Source of the DNA: Geobacter sp. FeAm09
Lineage (GTDB): Bacteria; Desulfobacterota; Desulfuromonadia; Geobacterales; Pseudopelobacteraceae
Reading direction: 5' to 3'
Length of the DNA: 64,000 nucleotides
NCBI RefSeq assembly: GCF_008330225.1
Contig: NZ_CP042466.1
Coordinates: 2,242,501 to 2,306,500 of the forward strand
Made by a program: the position numbers and the translations under genes. The notes below the pieces were generated by a model. It was not told where the DNA came from. It saw only the letters and a program-made list of their open reading frames with translations, and did not search any database. Shown here piece after piece: positions 28,245 through 37,603 of the stretch; position 1 is the stretch's first letter; each line of letters opens with the position of its first letter.

Positions 28245-28550
28245 CTACTTTGTATGGCACTGGTGGCACTCCACCGGCCCTTTGTCGTAGAGATCATGGC
28301 AGGAAATACAGATTTTGTGGGCGGTTTCCTTGCCCCAATTCTCGATTTTGCCGTTTTCGCGCGTGTGGCAGTGAAAGCATTCGTTGTTCAGGTCCTTTTG
28401 GTGTTTGCCATGCCGGAACGGCAGCGACATGACCCCCATCTTGAGGTTGATGACCTCCGGTCCGGGATTCGGAGCAGCCCCCGCCGGAACGGCGGCACAC
28501 ATCCCGTACGGCAACAGTGCGATCATCGGCACCACCCATCGTTTCATCAT
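28245..28550 (-). CDS. Periplasmic three-heme cytochrome c (c7/c3-like)
   Basis: A 101-residue exported protein. The signal peptide starts MMKRWVVPMIALLPYG and the start is set by GGAGGAGGGG upstream; a longer frame to 28709 is rejected because it lacks any export signal at its front. Three CXXCH sites occur, CFHCH, CISCH and CHQCH, with extra His residues (FRHGKHQ, ETAHKI) suitable as distal ligands, so bis-His hemes are expected. The spacing resembles the small c7-type electron shuttles of Geobacter. It lies downstream of a five-heme cytochrome on the same strand. Confidence 0.88.
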   Translation of the reverse strand: MMKRWVVPMIALLPYGMCAAVPAGAAPNPGPEVINLKMGVMSLPFRHGKHQKDLNNECFHCHTRENGKIENWGKETAHKICISCHDLYDKGPVECHQCHTK

Positions 28551-28712
28551 CCGTCCCCTCCTCCTCGTGCGGCTTCGATGTACGTTTTTCGACAACCTGC
28601 CAAACCATTTCAATAAAAGAGAGACATTTCCCCTGCGGCACATTGCCACGCCGGCCGGACAGCGGGATGCCTCCCCACCTGCCGTCTTTCCGCTCTCCCC
28701 GGCGATCATGCC

Positions 28713-30167
28713 TCAGAGCGTGCCGCGCAGCTCCGCCATATCGAAGATCGGCAGTTGTGGCGCTTTTGCCCCCAGGAGTTCATCGACCAGCCACTGGGGT
28801 GCGCTTCGATAGCGCATTTTTGCGGCAAAAACCAGGGGGAGGCGGGCGGTTCCCGGCACGGAGAAGGTGAAATCTTCCAGGGAGTGCCCCCTCGGGCGGA
28901 TCCTCTTGTCGGACAGGATCTGCACCGCCGCCGGCAGGAAGAAGGTCGGCTTGCGCTCCCTCCCCCCCTCGCCCAAAACGGTCTTGTAGATCACCGCCCC
29001 TGTGCGGATATTTCCCTTTTCATCCAGGTCCCCCGACCGGTACACGAGCTTGCCGTCCGCATCCGTGACCATGACATCCAGCCACATCTCCCGGACGTAG
29101 GTCAGGCCCGTGGGCAGATAGTGCCCCGCGCCGGAATTGGTGACCTTGAGCGTCAGCGTGGCAAGAGTCCCCTTCTGCACGGGGGAAGCCGAAACCTCTT
29201 CAATGGTGACGGCATTCTTCAGGCGGTCGGCAGCCATGGCGGCCTGGGGATTGTGGCCCAACAGGGCGGTAACTGCCAGGTTGCCCCCGACGAAGTTGTG
29301 CTGCCAGATGTGATCGCGCTTCTTGGCCCCCATCCCCTCGTCCGCCGAAAAACCGGGAAGGTCGGGACGGGGCGTGGAACCCGTGGCCGGGTGCTTCTCG
29401 TCCTGGCGCATATGGCAATCCTGGCAATGGGTCGAGGTCTCGCTGTCGCCCGTGTTATAGGGGCTTTGGCGCCACTCGGTATAGGTGTTCTCGATGGGCA
29501 TGATATTGTGGGCATGCCCCACGTCATGACACATCCCGCACATGTCGGAACGGGTGTGGAGCTGGGAAGGGGCCGAGCCGTGGAATGGCGAGACCGCATC
29601 GCTGCGGGGGCCGAATTTCGTGCCGGCCTCATCCTTTGCGGCGTTGCCGGGCTGCAGTATGAAGGCGCCGTTGCCGGTGCCCGCGCTGGCAGCCACGGAG
29701 TGGCAGACGTCGCAGGATACGCCGGATGCGCTGACCGCCGGCAGTTTGCCCCCAAGGTAGCGGGCCTGGTCATCGTCCAGGTAGCCGATGGGCGTGTGGC
29801 AGCGGCTGCACATGGCGGTCTCGGACTGCTCGTCGTGGGTTTTCGCCCTCTTCAGGTAGGTTGCGTACACCGACAGGAATACCGGATCGTTCCAGGCATT
29901 GCCCATCATCGACCCCTTCCACTGGCCGATGATGGACGCATGGCACCCCCCGCAAACATCGGGTTCGTGAAAGTTGCCGGACTTGTGGCTTCCCGCCATG
30001 TCGGGGACGGTCCACAGCATATTCTGCGGGGCCATCTTTTTGGGGAGAACCCAGGTGGGCGAAACCTTCCCGTGGTCCCGGCTCCAGCCGCGGAAATCGT
30101 CCGCCGCCCAGGCGAGCGCGGAGCCGGTAAGGAGTGTCGTCATCAGCAACAGCATGCTTCGTTTCAT
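28713..30167 (-). CDS. Five-heme periplasmic cytochrome c (c554/multiheme family)
   Basis: A 484-residue exported protein with signal peptide MKRSMLLLMTTLLTGSALA. Five CXXCH motifs lie in the first 270 residues: CGGCH, CSRCH, CDVCH, CGMCH and CQDCH. The intervening WKGSMMGNAWNDPVF and the His-rich GHAHNIMP stretch resemble the cytochrome c554 family. The C-terminal 190 residues have no heme sites and read as a beta-sandwich (TLKVTNSGAGHYLPTGLTY), a common appendage of these proteins. It may pass electrons to the small cytochrome that follows. The terminal acceptor cannot be told from sequence. Confidence 0.88.
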   Translation of the reverse strand: MKRSMLLLMTTLLTGSALAWAADDFRGWSRDHGKVSPTWVLPKKMAPQNMLWTVPDMAGSHKSGNFHEPDVCGGCHASIIGQWKGSMMGNAWNDPVFLSVYATYLKRAKTHDEQSETAMCSRCHTPIGYLDDDQARYLGGKLPAVSASGVSCDVCHSVAASAGTGNGAFILQPGNAAKDEAGTKFGPRSDAVSPFHGSAPSQLHTRSDMCGMCHDVGHAHNIMPIENTYTEWRQSPYNTGDSETSTHCQDCHMRQDEKHPATGSTPRPDLPGFSADEGMGAKKRDHIWQHNFVGGNLAVTALLGHNPQAAMAADRLKNAVTIEEVSASPVQKGTLATLTLKVTNSGAGHYLPTGLTYVREMWLDVMVTDADGKLVYRSGDLDEKGNIRTGAVIYKTVLGEGGRERKPTFFLPAAVQILSDKRIRPRGHSLEDFTFSVPGTARLPLVFAAKMRYRSAPQWLVDELLGAKAPQLPIFDMAELRGTL

Positions 30168-30359
30168 GGCGGCCTCGAAGAATTCGGATCAGGGGTTCAC
30201 AATCGTCGCATCATACACCATTGGATGGTACCGTCAACACGTTCGGCAAATAATTTCAAACAAATAGCGGTGCATCGTGGATGCTTCCCCAAGGGCATGC
30301 TGCGGCACCGCCCGCGGCCATGATGCCGCAACAGCGCCGCAGGGACGGACGGTTGACGG

Positions 30360-30387
30360 TTGAATTTATCGATTTTACGGGTATGAT
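30360..30387 (+). promoter_or_regulatory. Candidate sigma-70 promoter of the dehydrogenase gene
   Basis: TTGAAT (30360-30365) and TATGAT (30382-30387) are separated by 16 bases, and the start codon follows 37 bases after the second box. The match is fair, not strong. Confidence 0.4.
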
Positions 30388-30424
30388 GCTTTCCCAACAC
30401 ATACCATCTACGCGGGTGCAAACC

Positions 30425-31354
30425 ATGAACGTCCAGAACCTCCTCATCCATCTTCACCACAGCATCGATGCCTTCTCCCTCAAACCGCGCCATATCGACC
30501 TGATCCGCGGGATGCTTCCCGACACCCCCCTTGCCGTTGCCGAAGGGAACGGCGATTTCCTGGAGCGGCTCCCGGAGGCCGATTGCGTATTGACCTGGAT
30601 GTTCAAGCCGGACTGGTACGCCGGCGCTCCGAATCTGAAAACGCTCTTTACACCGGCCGCCGGACATGATTGGGTCGCCCCGGACCCGGCCGGCCGGGTA
30701 CGGACATGCTACGGCAGCTTCCATGGCCGCATCATGCGGGAAAGTCTTCTCGCCATGATGCTCCACTTCAACCGGCGTATGGGAAAATCGCTGGCAGACC
30801 AGCGGGCACGGGTCTGGGGCCGCCCCGGCTACAGCGAATGCGTTGCGCTCTTCAGCCAGCGGGTGGTGATCGTCGGATTTGGCCCTTTGGGGCGGTCCAT
30901 GGCCGAACTGCTCTCGGCCTTCGGCGCGCGCGTTACCGCCGTCAAGCGTGATACGAGAGGATTCGAGGGCGTCCCCCACGTGGACCGGCTGATCCCCTTC
31001 GCCAGCCTGGAAGAGGAACTGCCGCGCGCCGATCACGTGGTCCTGGTCCTGCCGGGCGGGACGGAAACCGACGGCATCGTTACCCAGCGCCATTTCAAGG
31101 CCATGAAACCGGGGGCATACCTGTACAATCTGGGACGGGGCACCTGCTACCGGGAGGAAGATCTCATCGATGCCCTCGAAAACGGCCCGCTGGCGGGCGC
31201 CGGGCTGGATGTCTTCGCCGAGGAGCCGTTACCGGCCGCCTCGGCGCTCTGGGGCCGCCCCGACGTGTTGATCACGCCCCACGCCAGCGCCATCAGCCGG
31301 GAATACCTCGATCTCTTCATCCATGAGTGGTTCGGGAAGCTGCGGAATATGTGA
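30425..31354 (+). CDS. D-isomer-specific 2-hydroxyacid dehydrogenase family protein
   Basis: A 309-residue NAD(P)-dependent oxidoreductase. The dinucleotide fold carries VVIVGFGPLGRSMAELL, and the catalytic Arg, Glu and His are recognisable in YNLGRGTCY, DVFAEEPLP and ITPHASA. The N-terminal catalytic half is short, as in the glyoxylate/hydroxypyruvate reductase A (GhrA)-like group. The Arg residue after VKRD suggests NADPH use (inference). The start at 30425 is chosen because family similarity begins at MNVQNLL; the frame extends upstream without similarity. The substrate is unknown and it has no functional neighbour. Confidence 0.85.
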   Translation: MNVQNLLIHLHHSIDAFSLKPRHIDLIRGMLPDTPLAVAEGNGDFLERLPEADCVLTWMFKPDWYAGAPNLKTLFTPAAGHDWVAPDPAGRVRTCYGSFHGRIMRESLLAMMLHFNRRMGKSLADQRARVWGRPGYSECVALFSQRVVIVGFGPLGRSMAELLSAFGARVTAVKRDTRGFEGVPHVDRLIPFASLEEELPRADHVVLVLPGGTETDGIVTQRHFKAMKPGAYLYNLGRGTCYREEDLIDALENGPLAGAGLDVFAEEPLPAASALWGRPDVLITPHASAISREYLDLFIHEWFGKLRNM

Positions 31355-31424
31355 GGCAGGCACGGTGTTTTTTTTGGGGGGGGAGAGAGCCCGGGAACTC
31401 ATCGGGAGCCCGACGAACGTCATG

Positions 31425-32234
31425 TCAACTGACTCCGATGATGACGCTGGAGGCCTCGAACAGGGTGCAGGCGTGGCTGCCGACCTTCAGACCCAGCCGG
31501 TTGGCGCTGTCGTGGGTGATGACGGCGGTGACGGTGGTACCGCCGCCGATCTCGACGGCCACCTCGGTGCTGACCGGCCCGTCGATGATCTTGGTCACGG
31601 TGCCGCAGAAGACATTGCGCGTGCTGACCTTGACGTCATGCACGTCGGTGCCGATCAAGACCGAACTCGCCTTGATGATGGCGTACGCCTCGATGCCGGG
31701 TTTCAGCCCCAGATTGTCGATGGCTCCATTGGTAATGACGGCCGTGAGGGCGATGCCGCCTTTCAGCGTCATCCTGATCTCGGAGTTGACGGCGCCCATG
31801 GCAAGCTCCGTTATGGTACCGATGAAGGTGTTGCGCGCGCTGACCTTCAGGGAAATCCTCTTCAGAAAGCGAAACAGCCGGTCGGTATCGTCGAGCCGGT
31901 CCCCCAGGTTTTCCAGAAACTTGCGGTGTTCCTCCTCAATGATCTTGAACCGCGTGACCACGTTTTTGCCTTCGGCGGTGAGCCTGGTGCCGCCGCCCCC
32001 CTTGCCGCCCGTCAAACGATCGACCAGTGGCCTTTCCGCCATGTTGTTGACCAGATTGACCAGATCCCACGCGGTTTTGTAGCAGAGCCCCATGGCCCTG
32101 GCGGCCTTGCTGATCGAGCCGAGTTCGTCGATCTTTTCCAGCAGGTCGATCCTATCGCTTCCCAGGAACTTGTTCTCCGCGCGGTTAAACCAGAGATTGC
32201 CGGCAAGTCCGACCTTCATGGCATCGGTTTTCAT
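31425..32234 (-). CDS. modE: Molybdate-responsive transcriptional regulator ModE (with two TOBE domains)
   Basis: A 269-residue protein. An N-terminal winged helix-turn-helix of the ModE/LysR type (IDELGSISKAARAMGLCYKTAW) ends in the typical GGKGGGGTRLTAEGK hinge. Two C-terminal molybdate-binding MOP/TOBE modules follow, each beginning KVSARN or KVSTRN (about 130-265). ModE normally dimerises on molybdate or tungstate and binds ATCGNTATATA-type palindromes, repressing modABC and activating Mo-enzyme genes. GGAGGT precedes the start at 32234. No modABC is adjacent; the gene lies downstream of an OprO/P-like porin whose promoter region carries such a palindrome. Confidence 0.93.
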   Translation of the reverse strand: MKTDAMKVGLAGNLWFNRAENKFLGSDRIDLLEKIDELGSISKAARAMGLCYKTAWDLVNLVNNMAERPLVDRLTGGKGGGGTRLTAEGKNVVTRFKIIEEEHRKFLENLGDRLDDTDRLFRFLKRISLKVSARNTFIGTITELAMGAVNSEIRMTLKGGIALTAVITNGAIDNLGLKPGIEAYAIIKASSVLIGTDVHDVKVSTRNVFCGTVTKIIDGPVSTEVAVEIGGGTTVTAVITHDSANRLGLKVGSHACTLFEASSVIIGVS

Positions 32235-32382
32235 AGAGGCACCTCCACCTAAGCTCCTCGGTGACAAAATCCTACTCCCCGCTCCCCCGGGCCTCTCCCA
32301 TGCCGCAAGGGAAAACTATCTTCCCCGGCGGCATGAAAGCGGCGTGCGGACGGCCTGATGATACGCGCTACGCTGCCCTACC

Positions 32383-33723
32383 CTAGAACACCAGTTGCAA
32401 CTGCACCCGGGCCTGATTGTCGTCCGTGGGCTGCATGACTACGCTTGTGGACTGGGATATCAGGTTTCTCTGCTTGTGGATGGCGGTGTAATCGGCCTGG
32501 AGCTTCAGGTAGTGTTCCCTGATGTACCAGGAGACCGCCACGCTGTTCTCGATCCAGTGGTCGTTGAGCGCCAGGGTGTTGTTGTTGATGTTCGGGTCCA
32601 GGTAGGCATAGCGATAGGCCACTTCAAGCGTCTTCGGGATGACCATGTAGCCGGCCTGGGCATAGAAACCCATGGCCCGCTGGCCATACTTGGATTGCTG
32701 GGCATCCCCCTCGCCCCACATATATTCGCCGGAGATGGAGAGCCCGCGCCATTTGAACGCCGCGTCCAGGCCGAGCATGCTGATGTTGACGGACTCGCCC
32801 GACAAAAGCGTACCCCGCTTGTTGAGGGCGAACCACCCGGCCTTGCTCTTCAGGTACCCCAGGCTGTTGTTGGAGGAGGTGCTGTACTCCGTCTCGGTGA
32901 TGGTGTTGCGGTAATAATTGGCGCCGAAGGAGACCAGCGGTTTTTCCGTCTGCTCCAGATCAGCTTCCGTATTCTTCATCTCGCCGAAGGGATTGGCGGT
33001 GATGCGCGCGGACAACGCGTTGTTCCGGGTGGCGCGCACGTAGTTCTGCCCCAGCCCCCCGCTGACCGCCAGGCTATAGGTCACAAGCCCCTTGGGGAGC
33101 TTGCCGAAGAGGCGCACGCCCGTATCGTAGGTCGGCGCAAAAGCGGCCGTCACATGGGACACGTCCACGAATTGCAGGTCGGTGGCGGAAATCAGCCATT
33201 GCCTGCCGAACTGCACCTTCTCCTGGCCGGCGCGCACCTGAAGCTCGTCACGCCACTTATAGTTGATGAAGGCGTTTTCCAACAGGCCTCCGTTCTTCGT
33301 CGAGCCGCCGGCGATATTGGAGAAGTTCGCCGTCACGTTATAGGTAAGGTCCTTGGAGAAGGCGTGGCCGCCAATAACCAGCTTGGCCCGTTTCACCTCG
33401 AACTGGCTGGAAGTGCCTCCCGGGCTGGTGGTCATGCCTACGGAACTGGCTTTGTCATCATTGACATCGTCGGAATTCAGGAACGTGTACCGGGCTTGCA
33501 CGTAGCCGCCGATGGTGGTACTGAAATTCCCGTCGGCCGTGGTCAGGGTGATCCCCTGCCCCGGCTTGTAGCTGACGGCGGGCGTACTCTTCACGATCCG
33601 CTTGTACTCCTCCTCCGTGATCATCCCCTTCTGCTTCAGCACATCCTCCAGGCTCTCCGCCAGGACGGTGCCGGCCTGGGCCATAACCGCGGCGGCACCC
33701 AACAGGATTACCAACTTCTTCAT
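32383..33723 (-). CDS. OprO/OprP-like outer-membrane porin
   Basis: A 446-residue exported protein with signal peptide MKKLVILLGAAAVMAQAGTVLA. It has a short periplasmic helix with EEEYKRIVKS and then a beta-barrel of the phosphate-selective porin O/P family, ending in the outer-membrane insertion signal QARVQLQLVF (terminal Phe). FGRQWLISATDLQFVDVS and the GGYVQARYTF first strand are typical. Family members pass anions such as phosphate or pyrophosphate, so an oxyanion substrate is plausible. A ModE-type palindrome lies about 66 bases upstream of the start, suggesting Mo-dependent control and possibly molybdate as cargo (inference). Confidence 0.9.
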   Translation of the reverse strand: MKKLVILLGAAAVMAQAGTVLAESLEDVLKQKGMITEEEYKRIVKSTPAVSYKPGQGITLTTADGNFSTTIGGYVQARYTFLNSDDVNDDKASSVGMTTSPGGTSSQFEVKRAKLVIGGHAFSKDLTYNVTANFSNIAGGSTKNGGLLENAFINYKWRDELQVRAGQEKVQFGRQWLISATDLQFVDVSHVTAAFAPTYDTGVRLFGKLPKGLVTYSLAVSGGLGQNYVRATRNNALSARITANPFGEMKNTEADLEQTEKPLVSFGANYYRNTITETEYSTSSNNSLGYLKSKAGWFALNKRGTLLSGESVNISMLGLDAAFKWRGLSISGEYMWGEGDAQQSKYGQRAMGFYAQAGYMVIPKTLEVAYRYAYLDPNINNNTLALNDHWIENSVAVSWYIREHYLKLQADYTAIHKQRNLISQSTSVVMQPTDDNQARVQLQLVF

Positions 33724-33788
33724 GTACTACCTCCTTTGTTGTGGCGTTCGCTCTGCGACGCCGTGGTAAATGCACAAAAGCTGCGCAA

Positions 33789-33812
33789 GCTATATAACTA
33801 ATTACATAACGA
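33789..33812. promoter_or_regulatory. ModE-type operator upstream of the porin gene
   Basis: Read toward the porin the site is TCGTTATGTA, six bases, then TATATAGC. This closely fits the published ModE consensus half-sites (ATCGNTATATA and TATATAACGAT in either orientation). It is 66 bases upstream of the porin start and near the expected promoter. Confidence 0.7.
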
Positions 33813-33840
33813 CAGACGCGAACCGGCCCCGTGGATACGT

Positions 33841-33866
33841 AAAAAAGGGGGGGAATGTTCCCACCA
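33841..33866 (-). terminator. Probable terminator of the exbB-exbD-tonB transcript
   Basis: On the minus strand, GGTGGGAACATTCCCCCC forms a short G/C stem and is followed by six T, 100 bases after the tonB stop. The stem is short, so confidence is limited. Confidence 0.5.
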
Positions 33867-33965
33867 CCACATGAAGGAGACCCCAAAATCGAGCCGGTGT
33901 TATACCGCAGAACAGCCATCACGAGCCGGGTGCCTGGTGCGTGGGCGCGGCAAGAGACTGCTGCG

Positions 33966-34733
33966 TCAGGTTTTAACGTCGAAATTTATGTCGACAATCA
34001 GCGGCATTTCGTTTGGAGGTTTCTCGAACGGTGCGCTGTCCCGGGCGGCCTTCAAGGCACTGGCGTCCAGGGCGGCATAGCCGCTGCTCCTTTTCACCCG
34101 CAGGGAACCGTCCTTGATCTGCCCGGATTCCGTAACCCAAAAGTAGATTTGGGTAACAGCCACGATCCCCATCCGCCTTGCTTCCTTGGGGTAGACAACA
34201 TTGCTCCGGAGCCGTTTTGTTACCTTTTCTCCGTACCTTCTTTTCCGGTCCGCCTCCTGTTCCGCCGCCGTCCTGATGCTCTGCTGCCGCTGCCGCTCAG
34301 CGTCGGCGCCCGAGGTAGTCACCTGCGCCGCGGCCACGCTCTGCACCGCCACGGCCGCCGCCGGGGCGGGCTTGGTCTCCGGCTCCACCGGTTTGGGCTT
34401 TTCCTCCGTCTTGTGCACGCTGACCGGGCTCTCCGTGGCCACGGTGCGGTAGGTGACGGTCTTGGGGGGACGGTACGCCTCGCGCCGTTGCGGCGCGGCC
34501 TGCTGCGCCACCTTCTTTTCCGCCACCTGCCGGTCGGCCACCATACCGAACAGCTCGATCTGGAGCCGGGAGCGCATATGCCGCGCCGGCGAGTGCAGGC
34601 TGAACAGGATGAACGGCACGATGAGGCAGGCGTGCAGCAGCGAGGAAACAGAAAGCCACTGGCACATCCCGGAACTACTCCCATAGCGGGGCACGCCATC
34701 GCCCCCGCCGTATGAAGCTGGACACGTATTCAT
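33966..34733 (-). CDS. tonB: TonB-like energy-transducing protein
   Basis: A 255-residue protein with one membrane anchor (about 28-46, VSSLLHACLIVPFILF), a Pro/Lys/Glu-rich periplasmic spacer (PPKTVTYRT to KPAPAAA) and a C-terminal TonB domain (170-255) with YPKEARRMGI and VKRSSGYAALDASALKAAR. TonB passes proton-motive force from ExbB/ExbD to outer-membrane receptors. The start lies 3 bases after the exbD stop. The TonB-dependent receptor at the right end of the window is a possible client, but the tps locus itself encodes none, so the client is open. Confidence 0.9.
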   Translation of the reverse strand: MNTCPASYGGGDGVPRYGSSSGMCQWLSVSSLLHACLIVPFILFSLHSPARHMRSRLQIELFGMVADRQVAEKKVAQQAAPQRREAYRPPKTVTYRTVATESPVSVHKTEEKPKPVEPETKPAPAAAVAVQSVAAAQVTTSGADAERQRQQSIRTAAEQEADRKRRYGEKVTKRLRSNVVYPKEARRMGIVAVTQIYFWVTESGQIKDGSLRVKRSSGYAALDASALKAARDSAPFEKPPNEMPLIVDINFDVKT

Positions 34734-34736
34734 GGT

Positions 34737-35117
34737 TCACGTCCGATTCTTGGTCTGGACGGCCACCTTCTTGAAGCTCAACTGCTTCAGCAGGTCGGCC
34801 ACGTCGATGAAATGCTGCAGGGTGATCTCCCGGTCCGCCCGGATGATGAAGCCGGTATCCTTGCCCAGGGGGGCCAGTTCGCCTCTCATGGAGTCCAGGG
34901 TCACCTGCTTGCTGTTGAAATAGATGCTGCCGTTGGCCCCCAGTTCGATGATGGCCGCCTTGTCCGTCTCCGCCGCACTCTTCGAGGCCTGGGGCAGATT
35001 GACCGGAATGCGGCCGCTGGCGATGAAGCTCGACGTGGTCAACACGATGGTCAGAAGCACCAGCATGATGTCCACGAACGGGATCACGTTCATGGTTTCA
35101 AAGGGTTTTTCGTCCAT
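34737..35117 (-). CDS. exbD: ExbD/TolR biopolymer transport protein
   Basis: A 126-residue protein with one N-terminal membrane helix containing the essential proton-carrying Asp in [13 protein letters not shown], followed by a periplasmic ExbD/TolR domain. [16 protein letters not shown] is the standard opening. The gene overlaps the end of exbB by 20 bases and is followed at once by tonB, so the three form a complete energising module. ExbD rather than TolR is chosen because tonB, not tolA, follows. Confidence 0.93.
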   Translation of the reverse strand: MDEKPFETMNVIPFVDIMLVLLTIVLTTSSFIASGRIPVNLPQASKSAAETDKAAIIELGANGSIYFNSKQVTLDSMRGELAPLGKDTGFIIRADREITLQHFIDVADLLKQLSFKKVAVQTKNRT

Positions 35118-35538
35118 TGGCTATCTCCCATTGCAGCATCAGCACCTTGGCCTTGCGCAGCAGCGCGTTGTACAGCACCACCGACACCAGCGCCACCACC
35201 AGTCCCACCGCCGTCGCCTTCAGGGCCAGGGCCAGGCCGGTCATGATCTTGCCCGTGTCCATGGCCGCATCCTGCCCCATGTTGTAGAAGGTCAGCATGA
35301 TCCCGAGCACGGTCCCCAGAAGCCCCAGGTAGGGGGCATTGCTCCCCACCGAGGCGATCACGGAGAGCTTCTCCGTCAGCACCAGTTCCAGGGACTTGAT
35401 ATTATCGAAATCCCCGACCTTCAGCTTGCGGTACAGGCCGTACCGCTCCAGCGCCACGGCCACCACGATCACGCTCAGGAACAGCAGCAGGCCGATAATC
35501 CCGTAATCGATCGTTCCCGACAACCACTTCACCATCAT
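35098..35538 (-). CDS. exbB: ExbB/TolQ-type proton channel protein
   Basis: A 146-residue member of the MotA/TolQ/ExbB family, short relative to E. coli ExbB (244). It has three membrane helices (about 14-32, 66-90, 105-128) and the conserved segments [19 protein letters not shown] and [20 protein letters not shown]. It forms the pentameric channel around ExbD. AAAGGA precedes the start. A 258-base gap with two hairpins separates it from tpsB upstream, so cotranscription with tpsB is possible but not certain. Confidence 0.92.
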   Translation of the reverse strand: MMVKWLSGTIDYGIIGLLLFLSVIVVAVALERYGLYRKLKVGDFDNIKSLELVLTEKLSVIASVGSNAPYLGLLGTVLGIMLTFYNMGQDAAMDTGKIMTGLALALKATAVGLVVALVSVVLYNALLRKAKVLMLQWEIANGRKTL

Positions 35539-35703
35539 GTTCTATCCTTTCCTTTGGTATAAAATGCGCAAGATTTCAGGAAACACCCGGGAACTGCACG
35601 TTTTGCCCACCACCCCCTCTCCCCCGGAAGAGGGTGGCCGAAAGCCGAGTGAGGGGCGTATTGCCGGACGCAGGCATCGGGACGAATTGCCGTCCGCCAA
35701 CCA

Positions 35704-35790
35704 GGGCGCATGCAATGCGCCCCTACGCCGGGATGGCCTGCTTGCCCGCCGAAACCGGATGCCCCCGTAGGGGCGTATTGCATACGCCCC
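35704..35790. repeat. Pair of GTAGGGGCG palindromic hairpins
   Basis: Two perfect hairpins, GGGCGCAT-gca-ATGCGCCC (35704-35722) and GGGGCGTAT-tgc-ATACGCCCC (35770-35790), face each other across about 47 bases. Each is bordered by the shared motif GTAGGGG or its complement. They occupy the tpsB-exbB gap, which has no gene, and look like an extragenic palindromic repeat pair. Confidence 0.75.
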
Positions 35791-35796
35791 ATGGCA

Positions 35797-37556
35797 TCAA
35801 AACGCCGCGCCGAACTGCAGCAGGAAACGGGTGCCCGGATCGTTGACGCCGCTGGTTTTCCCCACCGGCTGGGCCACCTGGGCGGTGCAGAACAGCTGCT
35901 TGTAGCCGGCGTAATACCCCACGCCGGCATCGCTCAGGATGTAGATATCGTTGGCGGCGTACTCCCCTTTTTCCGCATAGGCCAGGCCGTGATCGAAGAA
36001 CGCCCCCAGGGAGTGCTTGTAGCCCCCCAGGGACGGCAGGGCGTATTTGACTTCCAGGTTCACCAGATAACCGTTGTCGAAACCGACACTCTCGGAATAG
36101 GCCTTGACGCCGCCGAGCCCGGAGATGAAGAACTGCTCGCTCGAATCGATGTTGGCCGCCGACAGCACCTGCTGCATCTTGAACGACGCCTTGGCGGAGA
36201 TATCCTCGGTCAGTTCCAGGTTGGCGCCCAGCGCCAGGTCGAATTTGGAATAGATGCCTTTCGAATTGGCACCTTTGTTGTTCTGTTCCAGGGTAGTCGA
36301 GTCGGCGTCCGTGAACTCCACCGAACCGACGCTGAAGCTGGCGGTGGCATTGGTGAAGAGATGTTGGCCCAAGAGGCTGCCGTAGGCGTTCCTCTGCATG
36401 GCCACGGTCCCGGCAAAGCCCTCCCTCCGGTTATGGGTGGTTGCCGAGGTAAACCACAGATCGTCCCACAGTTTCTTGTAGGCGAAATTCACGGAGAGGT
36501 CGTAGGCCTCCTCGCTGGTTTTCCTGACCGGATAAAAGACGGTGCCTTCCAGGGAATCCGCCACGCCTACCGCGTTCAGATAGGAGTATTCGCCGCCGAG
36601 CTGGTAATTGGTCCGGGCCGCCGCCACTTCGCCGCGCAGGCCGTTACGGGCCAGGGGAAAGCCGTAGGCCAGCCGGGCGTTCCACAGGTCGGCGTCCTCG
36701 GTGATCATGCCGCTGACCGAGAGCTTGTCGGCGCTGCCGGTGGGCGAATTGAGGTCGATGCCGCCGTAGACGCGATTTCGCCCCGTGAAGCGCGACCCCT
36801 GGTTGTCCGCCATGAGGTAGCCGTTCACGCGCTGCCCGGCGGGCACGTTCACCTCGAAATCGGTGGTGCCCGGCAAGGTGCCCGGCGCCAGGGTGACCGT
36901 GGGGATGGCGCACCCCGGCAGGTCCCTGACCACCAGGATGGCACGTTCCAGACCGGCCTTGGTGACGACCGGAGAGGCATCATCCTTGGTGTTGTCGAAG
37001 ACCCCCTGGAGGAACGAATCTCTCACCGGGGATTTGTTCTTCAGGGCAAAGGTGCCGTAGCTGCCCATGACGATCCTGATGGTCAGAACGCCGTCCCTGG
37101 CGTCCTGCTTGGGGATGTAGGCCTTGGCCACCAGGTACCCCTTGTTCCGGTGGAAGATGGTCAGCCTGTTGGCCGCCTCCGTGATCTCCGTCATGGTCAG
37201 ATCCCGGTTCCGGTACGGCGTCAGCAGGGCCAGCAGTGTGGCCTCATCCCCCTTTTCAGCCCCTTCCAGCCGGAAATCCCTGATGAAGATCTTTTCGCCG
37301 TCGGTCATGGAGAACGGCTTCTCCTCTTCCTGGATAATGACCGGCTTGTCCGGGGCCGGCACCTCTTTTTTGGGCGGCGGGGGGGAGGAGTTGCCTCCTT
37401 CATGGCGCCGCCGATGTTGTAATCGGGGATCGCCGGAGTAGCAGGAGTCACCAGGGGCGCAGGGGCGGCGAAAACGGTGGATGCAGCGATGACGAGCGCC
37501 GGGAGAGTGAGTAACCGCCCTGCGGCTGCCGCCGGGCGACTGGAAAATTTGTGCAT
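35797..37556 (-). CDS. TpsB (ShlB/FhaC/HecB) two-partner secretion transporter, split by a frameshift
   Basis: The outer-membrane transporter that exports TpsA. The long frame (35797-37362) covers a POTRA region (IFIRDFRLEGA, then DGVLTIRIVMGSYGTF) and the FhaC-type barrel ending GTRFLLQFGAAF, with the L6 loop motif DNQGSRFTG and GLGGVKAY. It lacks a signal peptide. That lies upstream in another frame: MHKFSSRPAAAAGRLLTLPA at 37556, preceded by AGGGGA. The two frames meet at a run of seven C (plus-strand G, 37379-37385); eight C would join them perfectly into a PPPPPKKEVPAPDKP linker. So either phase-variable, an assembly error, or recently broken. Confidence 0.85.
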
Positions 37557-37603
37557 GGTGGTGGTCCCCTGTAGTTGGTTGGTATGCCGCGGCGGTGCCG
37601 CCC

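Noticed and set aside
31368-31383. T8G8 homopolymer pair as a phase-variation tract or terminator
   Set aside because: It lies between two convergent stop codons, outside any gene, and has no clear stem ahead of the T-run.
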